This document shows positions 13,901-25,734 of a stretch of 64,000 bases of DNA, one piece after another (positions within the stretch are counted from its first letter, which is position 1; each line of letters begins with the position of its first letter). The notes under the pieces were generated by a model. It was given only the letters and a program-made list of their open reading frames with translations. It made no database searches and was not told the DNA's origin. This stretch comes from Glossina fuscipes (lineage: Eukaryota > Arthropoda > Insecta > Diptera > Glossinidae), in NCBI RefSeq assembly GCF_014805625.2, contig NW_023998416.1, positions 33,520,375 through 33,584,374 of the forward strand. The letters are read 5' to 3'. The translations under genes were made by a program, and so were the position numbers.

Positions 13901-14375
13901 GCGCAAGCTTGTTCTTCTAGACGAAAATTGAAATTGAAAAGAAGCATCGCTTAGGCATCTGGAAAAGAGTTTCATAGAGATGCTTCTTCGTATATCAGCA
14001 TTCCTTCTTTTAAAACAATTTCTGTGTTCAAGAAGTAGGAGGACTTTTTTATTCAGAACGTGCAGCGCTTTAAGAAAGTAGCCTTTATTTCTTAGCTTGG
14101 CACCATCGAAACTGATAACGACATTCATTCTTTGTTTATCTCGACATAGGATAAGAGGATAGGCTTTGAGCCCCTTCTCTGTCTTCCATCAACATATTCT
14201 ATCGCTTAAGAACATATATGTGTTGAAAAGCATTTTATCACCAAAATTCTTTGATCGAGGGCCGCGATTCCCATTTCAAAGCAAAATCTGACACAACATC
14301 GTTACGTAACGTTTTTCCAATTATTACAGAGATCAGAAATTGAGCAAATAAGAAAATGATCGCGATCGATTCTTT

Positions 14376-14780
14376 TGTATCCATCACCGTTACCCTTGAA
14401 ACAGCAGACATAAAAAGTAAAAGAAATAAATTTTCATCTTTTATAATACAGAGAGGCCACGATTGATTTTTGTTCTTCTCGAAAAAATCAATTTTTTATT
14501 CTTTTTGACTAACAGATGTGATGTCAGTTTGAAAGAACTTTCAATATTTTGGCTCAATTTGAAGTCGATAGCTTCACTTTTAGACACTGGAGATTGTTTA
14601 AAAAGCACATAACATAGACGGATAGACGCATAACCGGGCACACGAACATGCTTAAATCGATTCAGAATTTTACGCTCATCAACAAAATATATACACTTTG
14701 TGGGGTCTGTGAAGTTTTCGTTTTAAGCCTTTTGACGAAATGAATATACCCATCATGTTTGGGCGATAGGGGTAATCCAT
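14376..14780 (+). mobile_element. Group B repeat, longer copy
   Basis: The left end TTGTATCCATCACCGTTACC pairs imperfectly with the right end TTGGGCGATAGGGGTAA. The internal core GATTCAGAATTTTACGCTCA, AAAATATATACACTTTGTGG, GGTCTGTGAAG and GACGAAATGAATATACCCAT matches the 9 kb copy. About 400 bases. Confidence 0.6.
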
Positions 14781-15298
14781 TTTACTTCAGAGCACAGTGT
14801 GACACAGTCATCTAATTTTAATCATTCTATGGAAAATGTATTTTGCTTTCTCTCAACCAATCCCAATGGGTGAAAAAAAATTAGTTTCGATTTGCACTTA
14901 TCTAATACAACTTCAAAGTCTAAAGGGCATCTGAGGCATGCCATGTAAACAAGTCCATGTGAAGAGAACCGCTTGCAAATAATTTCGTAATGTGAGAAGA
15001 CGCCTTCACGATGGAATAATGTTTGAGCGTAGCATTGCAGAACACGTTAAATAACATTGTCTGCTAGAACTTTTTCTTTTTATACTTCTGCGAGTTTTTG
15101 CATGCTGAAGGAGATGAAAGTTGTTTTAAGAAAAATTTTTCTGAAGCTGGTATTACTGCTGGAATTGCAATGGTTTTATGACTTTTTGTGATTGAATTTT
15201 GAGTATTATGAGTTTTCGGGTTTGTACACACTTTACTACACTCTGCGACGGCTGTCTATATTACTACGCTGCGGAAAAAATAGTTAAAAAAATAATAA

Positions 15299-15322
15299 TA
15301 AAACAAAAAAAAAAAAAAAAAA
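15299..15322. repeat. Poly-A tract
   Basis: An A run interrupted only by one C. No adjacent retroelement was recognised. Confidence 0.85.
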
Positions 15323-16179
15323 TTGTTACTGCCAAGTTACTATTATTCCTTTTCCTGTTTCTTTATGCCTTGTTACGGTTTTCGTGAGGTCAAATCAAGA
15401 GTCAGACAATTGTGTTATATGAGTTTATTATCTGGCTATATAGACAGGAAAAAACAAACAACCAATGTACGTAATAGCATTTTTATGCCAAAATTTCAAA
15501 CAAACAAACGAACAAACAAAATTGCCATGGCAAGAACTCAAAGAGAAAAAAATAATTGAATCTAAACTGAAACTGGAAATTTTTTTTAAGGCAAATGAAG
15601 TTATTTTCCTTGAAAAGGAGGAAAAAAATCAAAGGTTAACGTTGAGAATGTAAATGATGCCACACCTGGAGCGAAATATTCACAGAACAAAGTCTTCGCG
15701 TAAAGAAGCACGTTCAGCACGTTTGACGCTAACGATTACAAGCCAACATAACGTGTTGTGTCGGTTTATCTCAAACCTTTCTTTCGTAATCTCTTCAGTT
15801 AGATTGTTCATCAATCTTAGAAACTGACACAATAAGAGAAAAATATGCAATCACTTCGTTCTGACATTCACTTTAATTTATTAGCTTCAACACAAAAGTA
15901 GGCGTTGACACGTTTTCGGCCAATAATAAAATTAAGTAACGTAGAAATTATCTCGGAATTGCAACGGGCTATACCTTCCCTTCTACAATGTACTGAAATA
16001 AATTCGGAACTCATAATTGTTACAAATTTCACATTTTGTGGGATTTTAAATAAAACCCCTTCGAACTTAATTTCCAAAGCTAGACATTTACATAATTAAA
16101 AAATCGGGATATTTGCAGTACCGTCGCTCACCACGTCGCTCCCGTCACATTTTACTTTCTTTAAAGCAAGCTTGCTAGT

Positions 16180-16336
16180 AACTTACAGACGCACATGCGC
16201 GCGTACTTAAATTGATCCAGAATTTTATGCTGATCGAGAATACATACACTTTGTGGGATCTCTGAAGCTTCCTTTGGGTCGTTGCAAACAATTTGACAAA
16301 ATGAAAATACACCTCATCCTTTGGGGATGGAAAATT
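16180..16336 (+). mobile_element. Group B repeat, 3' half
   Basis: AATTGATCCAGAATTTTATG, CTGATCGAGAATACATACAC, TTTGTGGGATCTCTGAAGCT and GACAAAATGAAAATACACCT then CATCCTTTGGGGATGG. It closely parallels the 14.7 kb copy. The left end was not found. Confidence 0.6.
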
Positions 16337-17329
16337 ATGTTCGACTGTGAACCAAATATTTTCACGATACGACTCAGTTCGTTAATTCTATGGTGGACGT
16401 CACGTCACGTGGTGTATTAAATTTTTCCTAGCAACATAAATTTTCACTTTTTTTAAACCATAAACAAAAGCAAGGGGCACTAAAGATTTTAATGATCGTG
16501 GCCACGCGAGATTCGGTCCCAGCTGAATACAATTTTCTTACTTGTTTTTTTCTCTCCTTTTTCTATTAGACTTGTAATGTGCGGATAAGTGCTTCAGAGT
16601 CGCCATAAAGTATGCGTGAAATTTATATATTTGAGCGTTAACAGTGGTAATGGTTTACACTTCCCTGCTTTTTTGTTTCGTTCACATTCGATTAGTACCT
16701 CAATAGAACTAGAGAAGCACACGTAGTCTCGAGTTTTATCTTCTCAGTTTCAGGAATCTAAAGGTGTAGGCATCGCTGTTATTTCAAAATTGTTCTCGTT
16801 TCTTATATACTTTAGACATGCATTTAGGAAGATCACACCAACTTATAGTCTCCAACTTTTAACCGGTCAAGAAAACTTTGCGCCCAACCTTAGCGTCCCA
16901 TTTTCCCATCATTTCACACGCAAAGCGTTGGCTCAAACAGACCCGTTTTGCTACTAGTAGACATATGTGACCGGCATCCAAAAAACTAGAATAATTTAGG
17001 AAGAATATTGAGAGATATTGAAATGTGCTATTCTTTAAGTAACAGTCACCAAAGCTGTACGTGCCTTGTAACCGCTGTTTCGCAACTCAGAACAAAGTAA
17101 ATCCTTACTTTGTAATCCTGTTAACCTATTTAGGTCACTTTATTAACAAAACTTTCTCATTGTTTGCAATCAATTTATTCTACTTATTCTACTAATGTTT
17201 AAATAATAATTTTTAATAAATTAATAATTAAATAAATATTTGAAAAAAAGATACCAGGTCATCAAATCTTCCTTTAATCTCATTTGTTTCGCCAAAAACA
17301 CTCACGCCAATCGAATGGTTTTTGCTGCT

Positions 17330-17890
17330 TTAGCTTTCGTGTTTCAATTCATCAGCACAGACTTCGAATGCTTTCAAAACGTTATCGTAAATTTTCAAAT
17401 ACGCTCCGCGAGCTTTCTGCCCAAATTCTGAGATTTTATATTTTTCAATAATTTTACTCAACTCCTCCTCCTGCGCTGTAAAGTCTTTGGCGGAAAAACC
17501 AATCATGTCTTCTGTTAATTTATATAAATCCCATATGTTTGACTCGACTTCACCGTTCTTTACTTTTTCGAGATGTCTGAGCAGTTTGTCCTGGCGCCTA
17601 GTGGTAAGATCTCCATCGGGTGATTCATTGTTTTGCTTAATTTCATCCATAACATTCGTCAGAAACTCAACGAGCTCATCTCCAGTTTTAATTGTAAAAT
17701 CAGTGAATTCTTTCAAAATTTCTTTATGAAACTTATTGTGTTCATCTAACCGTTCACTGTCCGGTATTGGTGAGGTTAGGCAATGCTGAAGTTAAAATTT
17801 TTATTCTTTACTATCTTCATAAATTTTTTTTTAACGACTTACTTGAGTCAGTAGAATGAATCCCAAACATATAATAAAATAATTTTTCAT
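17330..17890 (-). CDS. Small secreted helical protein, two exons, family not recognised
   Basis: Seen: exon 1 CDS is 17890-17843, starting at an ATG preceded by CGCAAAA. It encodes MKNYFIICLGFILLTQ, a basic start followed by a hydrophobic core, as in a signal peptide. A phase-0 donor (CAA|GTAAGT) begins a 57-base intron (17842-17786) that ends TTTTAACTTCAG. Exon 2 is 17785-17330, opens with HCLTSPIPDSERLDEHNKF and stops after ELKHES. The total is 167 residues. After the signal peptide the protein is rich in Glu, Lys and Asp with regularly spaced Leu, Ile and Phe, suggesting amphipathic helices. It has only Cys18, near the cleavage region, and Cys159, so it is not a disulfide-rich toxin or an odorant-binding fold. 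A TATAAG lies 41-46 bases upstream of the ATG, and a possible AATAAA (minus strand, 17179-17174) lies about 150 bases past the stop. Inference: a secreted, fast-evolving insect protein. The gene structure is well supported; the function is unknown. Confidence 0.8.
17843..17890 (-). other. Exon 1 of the secreted-protein gene (signal peptide)
   Basis: Sixteen codons from the ATG at 17890 to the CAA at 17843, followed directly by GTAAGTCG. It encodes nearly the whole signal peptide, and cleavage probably falls just after the splice junction, around residues 18-21. The same frame runs into exon 2 with no shift. Adding this exon replaces the non-ATG start (TTG) that an exon-2-only reading would need. 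Confidence 0.8.
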
Positions 17891-17930
17891 TTTTGCGTTC
17901 TTCGACCTTTTAACTGTAAATAACAACTGA

Positions 17931-17936
17931 CTTATA
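17931..17936 (-). promoter_or_regulatory. Possible TATA element of the secreted-protein gene
   Basis: TATAAG on the minus strand, 41-46 bases upstream of the ATG. A TCAGTT initiator-like motif (17930-17925) follows immediately, which is too close to be used with this TATA. An ACAGT about 20 bases further on is a better-spaced but weaker start site and would give a very short leader. The assignment rests on motif and position only. Confidence 0.3.
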
Positions 17937-18609
17937 CTGTTCCAAGTTGATCTTCAATTGCAAATTTTCGACCTGTTACTCCTTACGTTTTTCGTAGAAT
18001 AGAAAGGTGACTTGATTAGAATTCTTAAGAAAATTTAAAGATTTTTCTAATTACTAAAAATTGGGGTGACCATAGGTAATTCGTTTGATATTCGTATATT
18101 ATCTATACCCATGTTTCTTGATATACGTGAGTGATCGTTTTATGTGGAAGGGAGCGAGGCAGAATTAGCAAAAATGAAAGAAGAAATTGTGCTCAGAGCT
18201 GCTGAAGCAAGAAAAGAAGAACCTTCTACTTCTCTTGCGCAAACATGAGGTCACCTTAGCATAATAAATTTGTGATACGTATGATCGACGGTTGTACAAA
18301 ATTATAATATCAGCAATTAAGCTTTTATTGAACCAATTTGTTATGACAATCTATTAGCTGTACAAATAAATTGCTCCCACTGAAATTGATTGCTTCATAA
18401 AACGTACTTGATGCGTTCAATTTTCCTGAAATTTTAGATATTGATAACTTGAATATTGACATCTGAACGATGAAAGTTTCATTTGCTTATAAGCTATGTA
18501 TCAATGTATATTAGAAATGGATGTCGTTTACGGCATTAAGATAAAGTCAGTAAATCCTACGTATGCACTGAGCAATGATCTCGCAATTTAACCAGTACAA
18601 GGAGGATAT

Positions 18610-18850
18610 ATAATAAAATAATATAGGAGAAATTTTATAGGAGAAGGTCGCAACCACTTACGATAGCGTCGACCCTGACCCAAACATATCTGTGTACCGA
18701 ATTTCATCAAAATTTCTGAAAAATTGCGATTTGTACGGTCAAGAGAGCTAAATGGACACATGGACATACAAGCCTAGATACAGATTGATTTTCTGAATGG
18801 AATGATATAATAAGTGGTGCATTAATCTCAATTCCTTGTTGGCGTAGTGG
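18610..18850 (+). mobile_element. Group A dispersed repeat fragment
   Basis: GTACCGAATTTCATCAAAAT, TTCTGAAAAATTGCGATTTG and a GGACACATGGACATACAAGC block follow the order of the internal part of the 40.6 kb copy. Both ends are missing. Confidence 0.5.
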
Positions 18851-19786
18851 TGAGCATGCACTGATTCGGAAAAAAAACATAATATTTGGTAAAATTATAT
18901 AAAAAGTTTTTACTTTTTCATCGATATTTACATACCTAAAAGAGCTTAAAATTGCTTGGTAGGAAGAAATCGTTCAAAACAGAAGTAAATAACGTATAAA
19001 TATTTAAGTAAAGCAAATTATAAAAGATTTAAAAAGAAAACTTTTTCATTTCAAGGTCAAATTTAAAAGAATTACCATGTCGAGAAAACGATTAATCTAC
19101 CAGGTCTTAGTTTGCATCATTGAGTTATTTAATAAATGCTTGATCTTGAACTTTAATAAATCTTTTCTTTGTGCTGCGTCATAACGGTTAATAAATTGTA
19201 TGCATATGCTTCAACGATTTTGATCGATTGGTGTTTTTCTACACATATTGTATATTTACGTATGCATGCAGCACTTGTAGCCTACTGAGACTAATAATGG
19301 AAGGTTTTAAGTCTTTTTTTTTGCTTTGTGCCGAATGCGTGTTGCTTGTGTTAGCTGCCTAAGTGGCTGCTGCAGCCACGTGAGTTGTGGTGCATTATAA
19401 TTTTTGTTTCTGTTGTTTTGGCGGCTGCTGCTAATAGCATGCTTGTCTGATTTCTGGCTACTAGACTGACTCTTCCGTCACTAGCAATTAGTTGAAAGCG
19501 AAACTGGTTCTTCAATGCATACGAAAATACACGAATGTAATCTTTTAAGGAAAAACAGGGCATAAAACGTCTACAACAGTCGTAAGTGGTTTTCCTGTTA
19601 GTGCTTTCTGCTCTTGTCTGGCAATAGTGGCAGTAAACGGAGTAAAATAGATCTTTTCCTTCATCACAATAAGCATCTGGTTTTTTACAACTTGACGCGT
19701 TTACTTCTGTGTAAGTCTAAGGGCTAAAACTGCAATTATCATCGTCAATGTCGACACCATTAGTCTGAAACTACGACACTAAAATT

Positions 19787-19796
19787 NNNNNNNNNN
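19787..19796. other. Assembly gap (10 N)
   Basis: Ten N. The group A repeat begins at its right edge, so a repeat probably caused the break. Confidence 0.99.
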
Positions 19797-20340
19797 TTGT
19801 GAAAGGTCGTCATATATTAAGGTCGCGAAGGCTACTTATTGACAGGCCGTGGCAGACTATACTTTTTTTTAGTTATTTTAAGGTCATTTCTCCGCTTCTC
19901 TTGAAACCACTTAAACATAAGAGAATGAAACAAGTAGTGAAACTGTATCTGTTTAAAGGGGAGTGGCCGATTTTTTCCATTTTGGTACAAATGATGTAGA
20001 ATCATCCATAGGATTCCATATAGCGACTTGTCCCAATACGGCGTTATATGGAGAGTGGTCGAAAAAGTGGACTGATCCGAGCCATTTTCAACAGGGTTCG
20101 TCATTGGGCGAAAACACGTCACTGTACCCAATTTCATAAAAATATCTTAAAATTTGCGACCTGCAGCTTGAGCGCAAATTTACATGGACAGACGTCAGAC
20201 GAAAAAACGGACAGACGAACAGACTTAGTTCAATTTAAATAGTGATTCTGAATCGATCGGTGTAACAGGTGGGTCTATCTTAAACCGTTCCGCCTGTTAC
20301 ATACGACCGCCCTAAGTGCCACAAGTACATACAAAAAATA
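19797..20340 (+). mobile_element. Group A dispersed repeat, 5' end lost in gap
   Basis: It begins at the 10-N gap. Readable blocks: GTGGTCGAAAAAGTGGACTG, CACTGTACCCAATTTCATAA, AATATCTTAAAATTTGCGAC, ACGGACAGACGAACAGACTT, GATTCTGAATCGATCGGTGT and GGTGGGTCTATCTTAAACCG. The end, CATACGACCGCCCTAAGTG, resembles the family's 3' region. Confidence 0.65.
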
Positions 20341-22045
20341 TAAAAAGTCCCTTCTTGACAATTACTTTTTTTGGTATTGCAGGCATCTAAAATATTCGGC
20401 ATGACCAGAAATGTGCATACCCCGTGCATATAATTTGATCAGTGCGAGCAACAAAAGTCTCCTCTCTTCAAATGCGATAATTACGGTCTTGCGCTTGCGC
20501 AGCTTTAAGCTACTGATTTGCAGAAATGAATTTGTATCAAAAATTTACTACGTCGATGTAACTTTCGCAGTTGCGTCTTAAAAATACTTCTTGAAAAACT
20601 ATTATATAAAAAAAATCGTTTATATTATTTTGTAGAGCGCAAAATGCTTGCAAACACTTGTGTGTGTTCTCTGTTATAAACGCTTCGTTATGTTTATTTT
20701 GGATGGGAAATAAAATTGCGTTACTATTTAGATGCAGTTACGTAACAAAGCCACTTAACTCTGATAAAATTCTACTCATTTCAGTAAACACATTTTACAA
20801 ATTTCGTATAAATATTTTTAAAGTTATTTTGAGTGCAACGTGTGTATGTATATTTAACCAGGGGATATTCAGCCGTATGTCCAAGAATTTCACACATATA
20901 GAAAATGCTTTTTTGTCGTTTGCAAAAAGCAAAATAAATTCATTTGCAGAAGTATTTACATATACGCGTTAATGTCGTTTTTATGAATAATTAAACGTCC
21001 ATTACATGAATCAGCAGACAGCCAAGCACACATGATAACACAGGTTGTTCACGCGTTTTTTATAACATTTTTTTATAACATTTTAGAATGTACACGAAAC
21101 TTTAGTGCCTAGGAAGGCTTGCGTGCTAGAGTTTATCTATATAATATATAATTGTGTAAATGTATTGTGTATGTAGCTTTTCGGTATCTTTACAAACACT
21201 AGCGATTTGTATAACAACTACCGAATAATATGCATGAATATTCCGCTTATTACATCATATATATTTTTATATATAACACAAATACATGTACATATTATAT
21301 GTTAATTATTATATGTACATATTAGGTATGTAAAACATTATTTGCAAAAAAGTATAATTTAAGGTAAATTGTAAGCGCAGTAGATAGAGTAATAACTGGA
21401 GAAAGGAAGAACAAGAATTGAGTGTTTATATAATGTACATAACAATCTATCTGTGTATACGTAATTCTCTATCTGAGAATTTGATTCAATTTATACACGC
21501 TCGCCAATCTATCTACCAAAAAGCAAATAAGTATTTTTAAATCGGGGAGGTTTGGTTTGAAGAAACTAAGTTCAATATGGGTCAGCAATTTGTTCAATAT
21601 GAATTTCCCCTTATTTCCCAAATACAGTGTGAGATAAAGTCGCTAATGGTCAAATAAATTTATAACAGAACCAAGTTGGAACTATTTTGGCCCAGGTTGC
21701 CCTACAATCTTCTTTTAGAATTCACTAGCGCACTTGCTTATGACGATGGATCGTAAGTTACAGACGTTTGTTTACTTTGATCATGGTTGTCTGTAACCTT
21801 CTAAGAGCAATTATGTCAAACCTTTCGCTTCCATTTCAATTGTTGTGCAATGAAACTCATTTTTCGGTGGAGGGAGTAATATGTACTTGCATTTACTCCT
21901 AGCGTACATGAGCTCTCCTTCTAACTTAATTCTACTTATACATGAAACTCAACAGAACAAATAACAGTCGAGTTCAATTGAAACTTCAAGCAAAACTTAT
22001 ATTAATTAATATTAAAACTTAGTATAAGTGCAATAAAACAAATAA
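20341..22045. other. AT-rich non-coding stretch
   Basis: Nothing identifiable. 21230-21330 is almost pure A/T with repeated TATTATATGT and TACATAT blocks. A 15-base direct repeat, TTTTTTATAACATTT, lies near 21058-21083. Confidence 0.55.
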
Positions 22046-22073
22046 GAAAGAAAAAAAAAAAAAAAGAAAAAAG
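22046..22073 (+). repeat. A-rich tract
   Basis: AAGAAAG followed by about fifteen A residues and then GAAAAAAG. It abuts the LINE fragment but is in the wrong orientation to be its poly-A tail. Confidence 0.8.
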
Positions 22074-22189
22074 CATGTACAACCAGCGTAGAGCCACGCT
22101 TACAACCGGTACAGGACCAAATTGCAAATGAACCCCTAAGCCATCGCAATCATGCATAAGCTTGGCAACCGATAATAGTTAACAACAAT
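22074..22189 (-). other. Probable 3' UTR of the LINE fragment
   Basis: Between the ORF stop and a homopolymer run lies a moderately GC-rich stretch (minus strand GGTTGTAAGCGTGGCTCTAC and so on) unlike the AT-rich surroundings. It sits where the element's 3' UTR should be. The adjoining run (22046-22073) is poly-A on the plus strand, so it reads as poly-T in the element's direction and is not its expected tail. Confidence 0.45.
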
Positions 22190-22850
22190 TCATTCTCGAG
22201 TCGTAACGACTTTTAAGGTTAAAAGCTGGTTTAAGTACGACATAGGTAAATCGCGCGTATTAAGCAATGTTGCTTTAATGGACTTTGAAGAGTCCGATAA
22301 GGAGAATAAGTGAAAGACGTCATTTAGGTTCTGGCAAACAACTCTGAGCGAGTTAAACAGCTCATAAATATATTTCCACTGACTAAGCTTAACCAAGATA
22401 AAGTGCCTAGAGAAGCGCTTAGGGACATTAAAGCCAATCTCACGAAGTAATGCGGGCGAGTCAATTGTGCCATTTATTAATTTGATTACGAAGGAAACGC
22501 CAAGAACAAACAAGCAAACAGATTCAATTGAATCTACATAGCACTTATATGGAGGAGACCACATAACAGAGGCATACTCGACTGTGGGTCTAACCAAACA
22601 CAACATGTACAGCCTTTTCGTAATGTAGGGATCATCAAGCTCTTTGGACCACCTTTTTATTAAACCACTGCTTAACGAGAGCTCAATATGCAAGTTAAAA
22701 TGGAACCTATGGTCAAATAGAACGCTTAAATCTGGGTTCGAATCGACATCCTCCAACTTATGCGAATCTATGAAATACTGAGTAATGAATGACTTTCTTC
22801 TTGCATTCAAACATACATTCCTATCAAAATTTACTTACATTTATTCCTAA
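22190..22850 (-). pseudogene. Non-LTR retrotransposon reverse transcriptase, C-terminal fragment
   Basis: An open stretch of about 206 codons on the minus strand matches the end of a LINE reverse transcriptase and the conserved region after it. FITQYFIDSHKLE leads into DLSVLFDHRFHFNLHIE, the segment usually seen as LGV.LD..L.F..HI. Next comes GLIKRWSKELDDPYITKRLY, then LVRPTVEYASVMWSP and DSIESV, the familiar LVRS.LEYAS.VW.P and .IE.VQ motifs. Just upstream, in another frame, GINVSKF matches the LN..K motif of the RT domain and runs into a TGA-TAG, so there is a frameshift at about 22835-22850. The palm-domain YADD and any endonuclease are absent, so the copy is 5'-truncated and dead. The stop is at 22190, followed by roughly 115 bases of possible 3' UTR. 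The clade is likely Jockey-like or CR1-like; I cannot decide which. Confidence 0.82.
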
Positions 22851-23381
22851 CAAAATTTTCTCGTTACCCTATTCTTTTATTATTACTGGGTTTGCTGTAA
22901 AATTTAATGCATGGATATACTTAAGGTTTAGTTTATGTATGATTTTTTCGTCATGCTATATGCTGTTCGTTTGTTCTCCCAAGTCCAAACTTTGATAACA
23001 TTTTCTTTTTGTGCATATTTTAAATAAGTTTACATCTAACGACACATTTTTCGAAGAAAAGATTTTGCTTGAAATTCTTTTATCTTTTGCTCTCTTGTAA
23101 TTCATGTTGTTCGGTACATATTGTATTTATTTTTTTGGTTCAGCATGCTTTCAATAGAAGGACTTCCACTTCGTCTACTTTTCGCACTGTTTTGTTTGCA
23201 AATTGCCAATGTGTGCAAGTTAGATTATTAGGAAAAAGAAAAATTGTTGCTCAAATTGGACTTTTTATACAAAAAGGATTTAAACAACAATTATTGATCC
23301 GAAGTAAACGAGATTATTCAAAGGAAATTCTTATCGCGCTGTTTGTTGATACTCTGGTTGCTGTTGTTTGTTGATACTGTA

Positions 23382-23760
23382 GTATCAGAGACAACTAAAT
23401 GACAAGATGTTTCAACATCTGCTGCAAATACGCAAACAGTAAAATCTCAGGTATTTTTTTGGGTTTCTGTGATCAATAACAGTAGTAGCGTTGCTACCAA
23501 TTACCATTTGATTGCTTGCTCTTCTATATTCGCAGGGTGTATGAACAAGAATTTTGTTAAACTGTTACGTTGTGTCAGAGACAACTAAATTCCAAAATTT
23601 TCGAACATTTTCTTCTAAATTCAATACAAGAGATTATTACGCACTTTGTGTGTTCCCATTATCAATGACAGTCTTAACGCTGTTATTTAACAGCCATATG
23701 ATTGCTCTTTCTTTTATACTCATTGTTTGTGTGGACAAAAATTCTGTTAACTCCTACTTT
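23382..23760. repeat. Diverged tandem duplication, about 190-base unit
   Basis: TATCAGAGACAACTAAATGA at 23383 and TGTCAGAGACAACTAAATTC at 23573 begin two units. Both continue through GATCAATAACAGTAGTAGCG / TATCAATGACAGTCTTAACG and GATTGCTTGCTCTTCTATAT / GATTGCTCTTTCTTTTATAC to AAGAATTTTGTTAA / AAAAATTCTGTTAA. Identity looks moderate, so the duplication is old. Short ORFs overlap it, but no frame is conserved between the units. Confidence 0.65.
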
Positions 23761-24309
23761 ATAGGACGCCACACTATCTTCAACGTTTGCAAAGCAAAAT
23801 TAATTTAACTGTGTTTCTAAGTGAATATGCGCTATGGTATATATATAAGTGCATAATAGTTTATTTGATATTGAAGATGCTACGGATTGGGAGGACAACC
23901 GTACCTTGTTAAGATAATGTTGGTACAAACTCCTAAAAGCCAAAGGAGCAAAATTGTAGTTCATTCCGATTATTGTAGTGCAGCTCTGAAGATTTTGCCA
24001 TTTACTATGTTATATGAAGAAGAAGTTTTAGGAAAGATCAAATCATGTGTTTTATCTGGGGCTGATATAATGAAATATATGAGGACTTGTTAAATATTTA
24101 ATGTGCTAAAACAAAGGTATTACAATGTGAAAGGATAATCGATTATTGAAAAATCATTTGAATTCTGCAAAAGCAAAACCTATGAGCAAAAAATCAATTA
24201 ACCCCTTAACAACACTTCAGTTAAATATTAACTCGATTTGTTGAAATATATGTGTGAGTAATAATAATCAGTCAAATAGTGTACTAATTAACAGAGCCAC
24301 TCCTTCAAT

Positions 24310-24718
24310 GATAACAGAAACACCAAAGTTCCCGAAACTGTATTAGTTTCGTGGTAGCAAGTTTGAAGGCCTTATTTCGCATGATCTGCGTCGGTGACTC
24401 GCATAGGAAGTTTTGGAAATTTTTGACGTTGAACTTTCCCACAATAAAGGGATGATGCCATGAAGTATAGAGCACGTTGGCTCATTCTGTTAAAGCCACG
24501 TATCCTCCAAATCCAATTCATGTGATTTTTACCACGATAAGGCAGTTCTCATGTTTCTCTAGCATTATCCATTGACGGTGATGACAACGCCATTTATATG
24601 TCCAAAAAGCCATGCCCAACAGTTAATTTTGTGTAACCTTAGCCCTTCAGAAAGATCGGATGTGTTTCGCTCTCCACCAACGAGGGCAATGATCCTTATT
24701 TACGAAGCCATTTAACCA
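24310..24718 (-). pseudogene. Tc1/mariner-superfamily DDE transposase relic
   Basis: The minus strand from 24718 reads WLNGFVNKDHCPRWWRAKHI, resembling the HLNGFVNKQN.R.W segment of a large arthropod DDE transposase family. After a stop it continues RAKVTQN, the usual KVTVW position. A second frame then gives NGVVITVNG, as in the conserved VTVNG..Y segment. A third stretch reads DLEDTWL-stop-QNEPTC, aligning with D.WFQQDGATCH. There the CAA Gln is now TAA and the second catalytic Asp is Asn (AAT). The beginning and end are not recognisable, and no terminal inverted repeats were found. The relic is old and internally shifted at least twice. Assignment to the IS630-Tc1-mariner superfamily is by motif only. 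Confidence 0.65.
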
Positions 24719-25734
24719 AGTATGATGTATAACTGTAGAATCATTCGACTCACTCAGCCAAGTATTTGTTTTATTCTGCAAACAATGCAAGGTCCAAACA
24801 ATATATTGAAAAAAATTGGATCTAAACCTTACTCAGAAATGTATTTTATTTACATTACATTCACTTTCGGAATCACGAAATGGATGACCATTTATTAGCT
24901 TGCAACGGTTGGTATCCAACAATCGTTTCAAAGCGAATATAATTATCTGACTTGTTTATGTTAAATTGAATTACGTTTGATTCAATAAAAAAATCAAAAA
25001 GAAAAAACTTTTCATTCAATTTTTGTGTACAGGAAATGCTTGAAAAATTGTTATATTTTTTCACAAAGAGTGAGTTTCACATTTCAATTCATTTACTCTT
25101 TGTACTATATACATATATCTATGTATAAATCGAGCTTTTTTTATAAACCTTTATCAATTTGAACGAGTAAGAAAATCATATTTGGTTGTGGACGAACTAT
25201 TTGTACTCACCACTTCTTTTTAAAAAGTAGAACAAATCTAGTTTATGAGTGATGTACATTTTTTTGCTTTCGATCCGACCTAAGATCTAGGTTTGTACAG
25301 TGACGCCGTCCTTTGTAATTTCAATGATCTCACTGACTTCAATACCAGCCTGTGAAATTTAAAACCGACCGCGGAGTCTTTCGCGGTCAGTGGACTGTTT
25401 ATCATACAAATCCGCAGAGACTGACCGGAAGTAAAGTAAACAGGTCTAAATGAACTCAGTATGTGGTGAAGGTCAGGAGTATATAAACATGGCACCATCT
25501 CTGGAGTCTCTTCCTGCGTACTACAGATGTTTTAAAGAAATCGTCCACAGCAAATACATTGAAGTATTTATAGATTTATCTACTGTAGGTTACGAGTCAG
25601 GAGTGGAAAACCAAAGTTTAGTTCTTTGAAAAAGGGAAAGGCGCTCGGTACACGTTGTAATGTAGGCATGTCTTTGACCGATTAGGCCTATGTTAAATAC
25701 CACTGCACGCGCAAGTCAATAATTTTAATTTTTG

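Larger units (their letters stand above)
9179..14375. other. AT-rich non-coding stretch
   Basis: Apart from the GA and CT tracts, a short CAA run near 11120 and a T-rich run at 12131-12152, I see no gene, RNA or mobile element. A 95-codon open frame at 12790-13077 lacks any recognisable motif or splice context. Confidence 0.55.
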
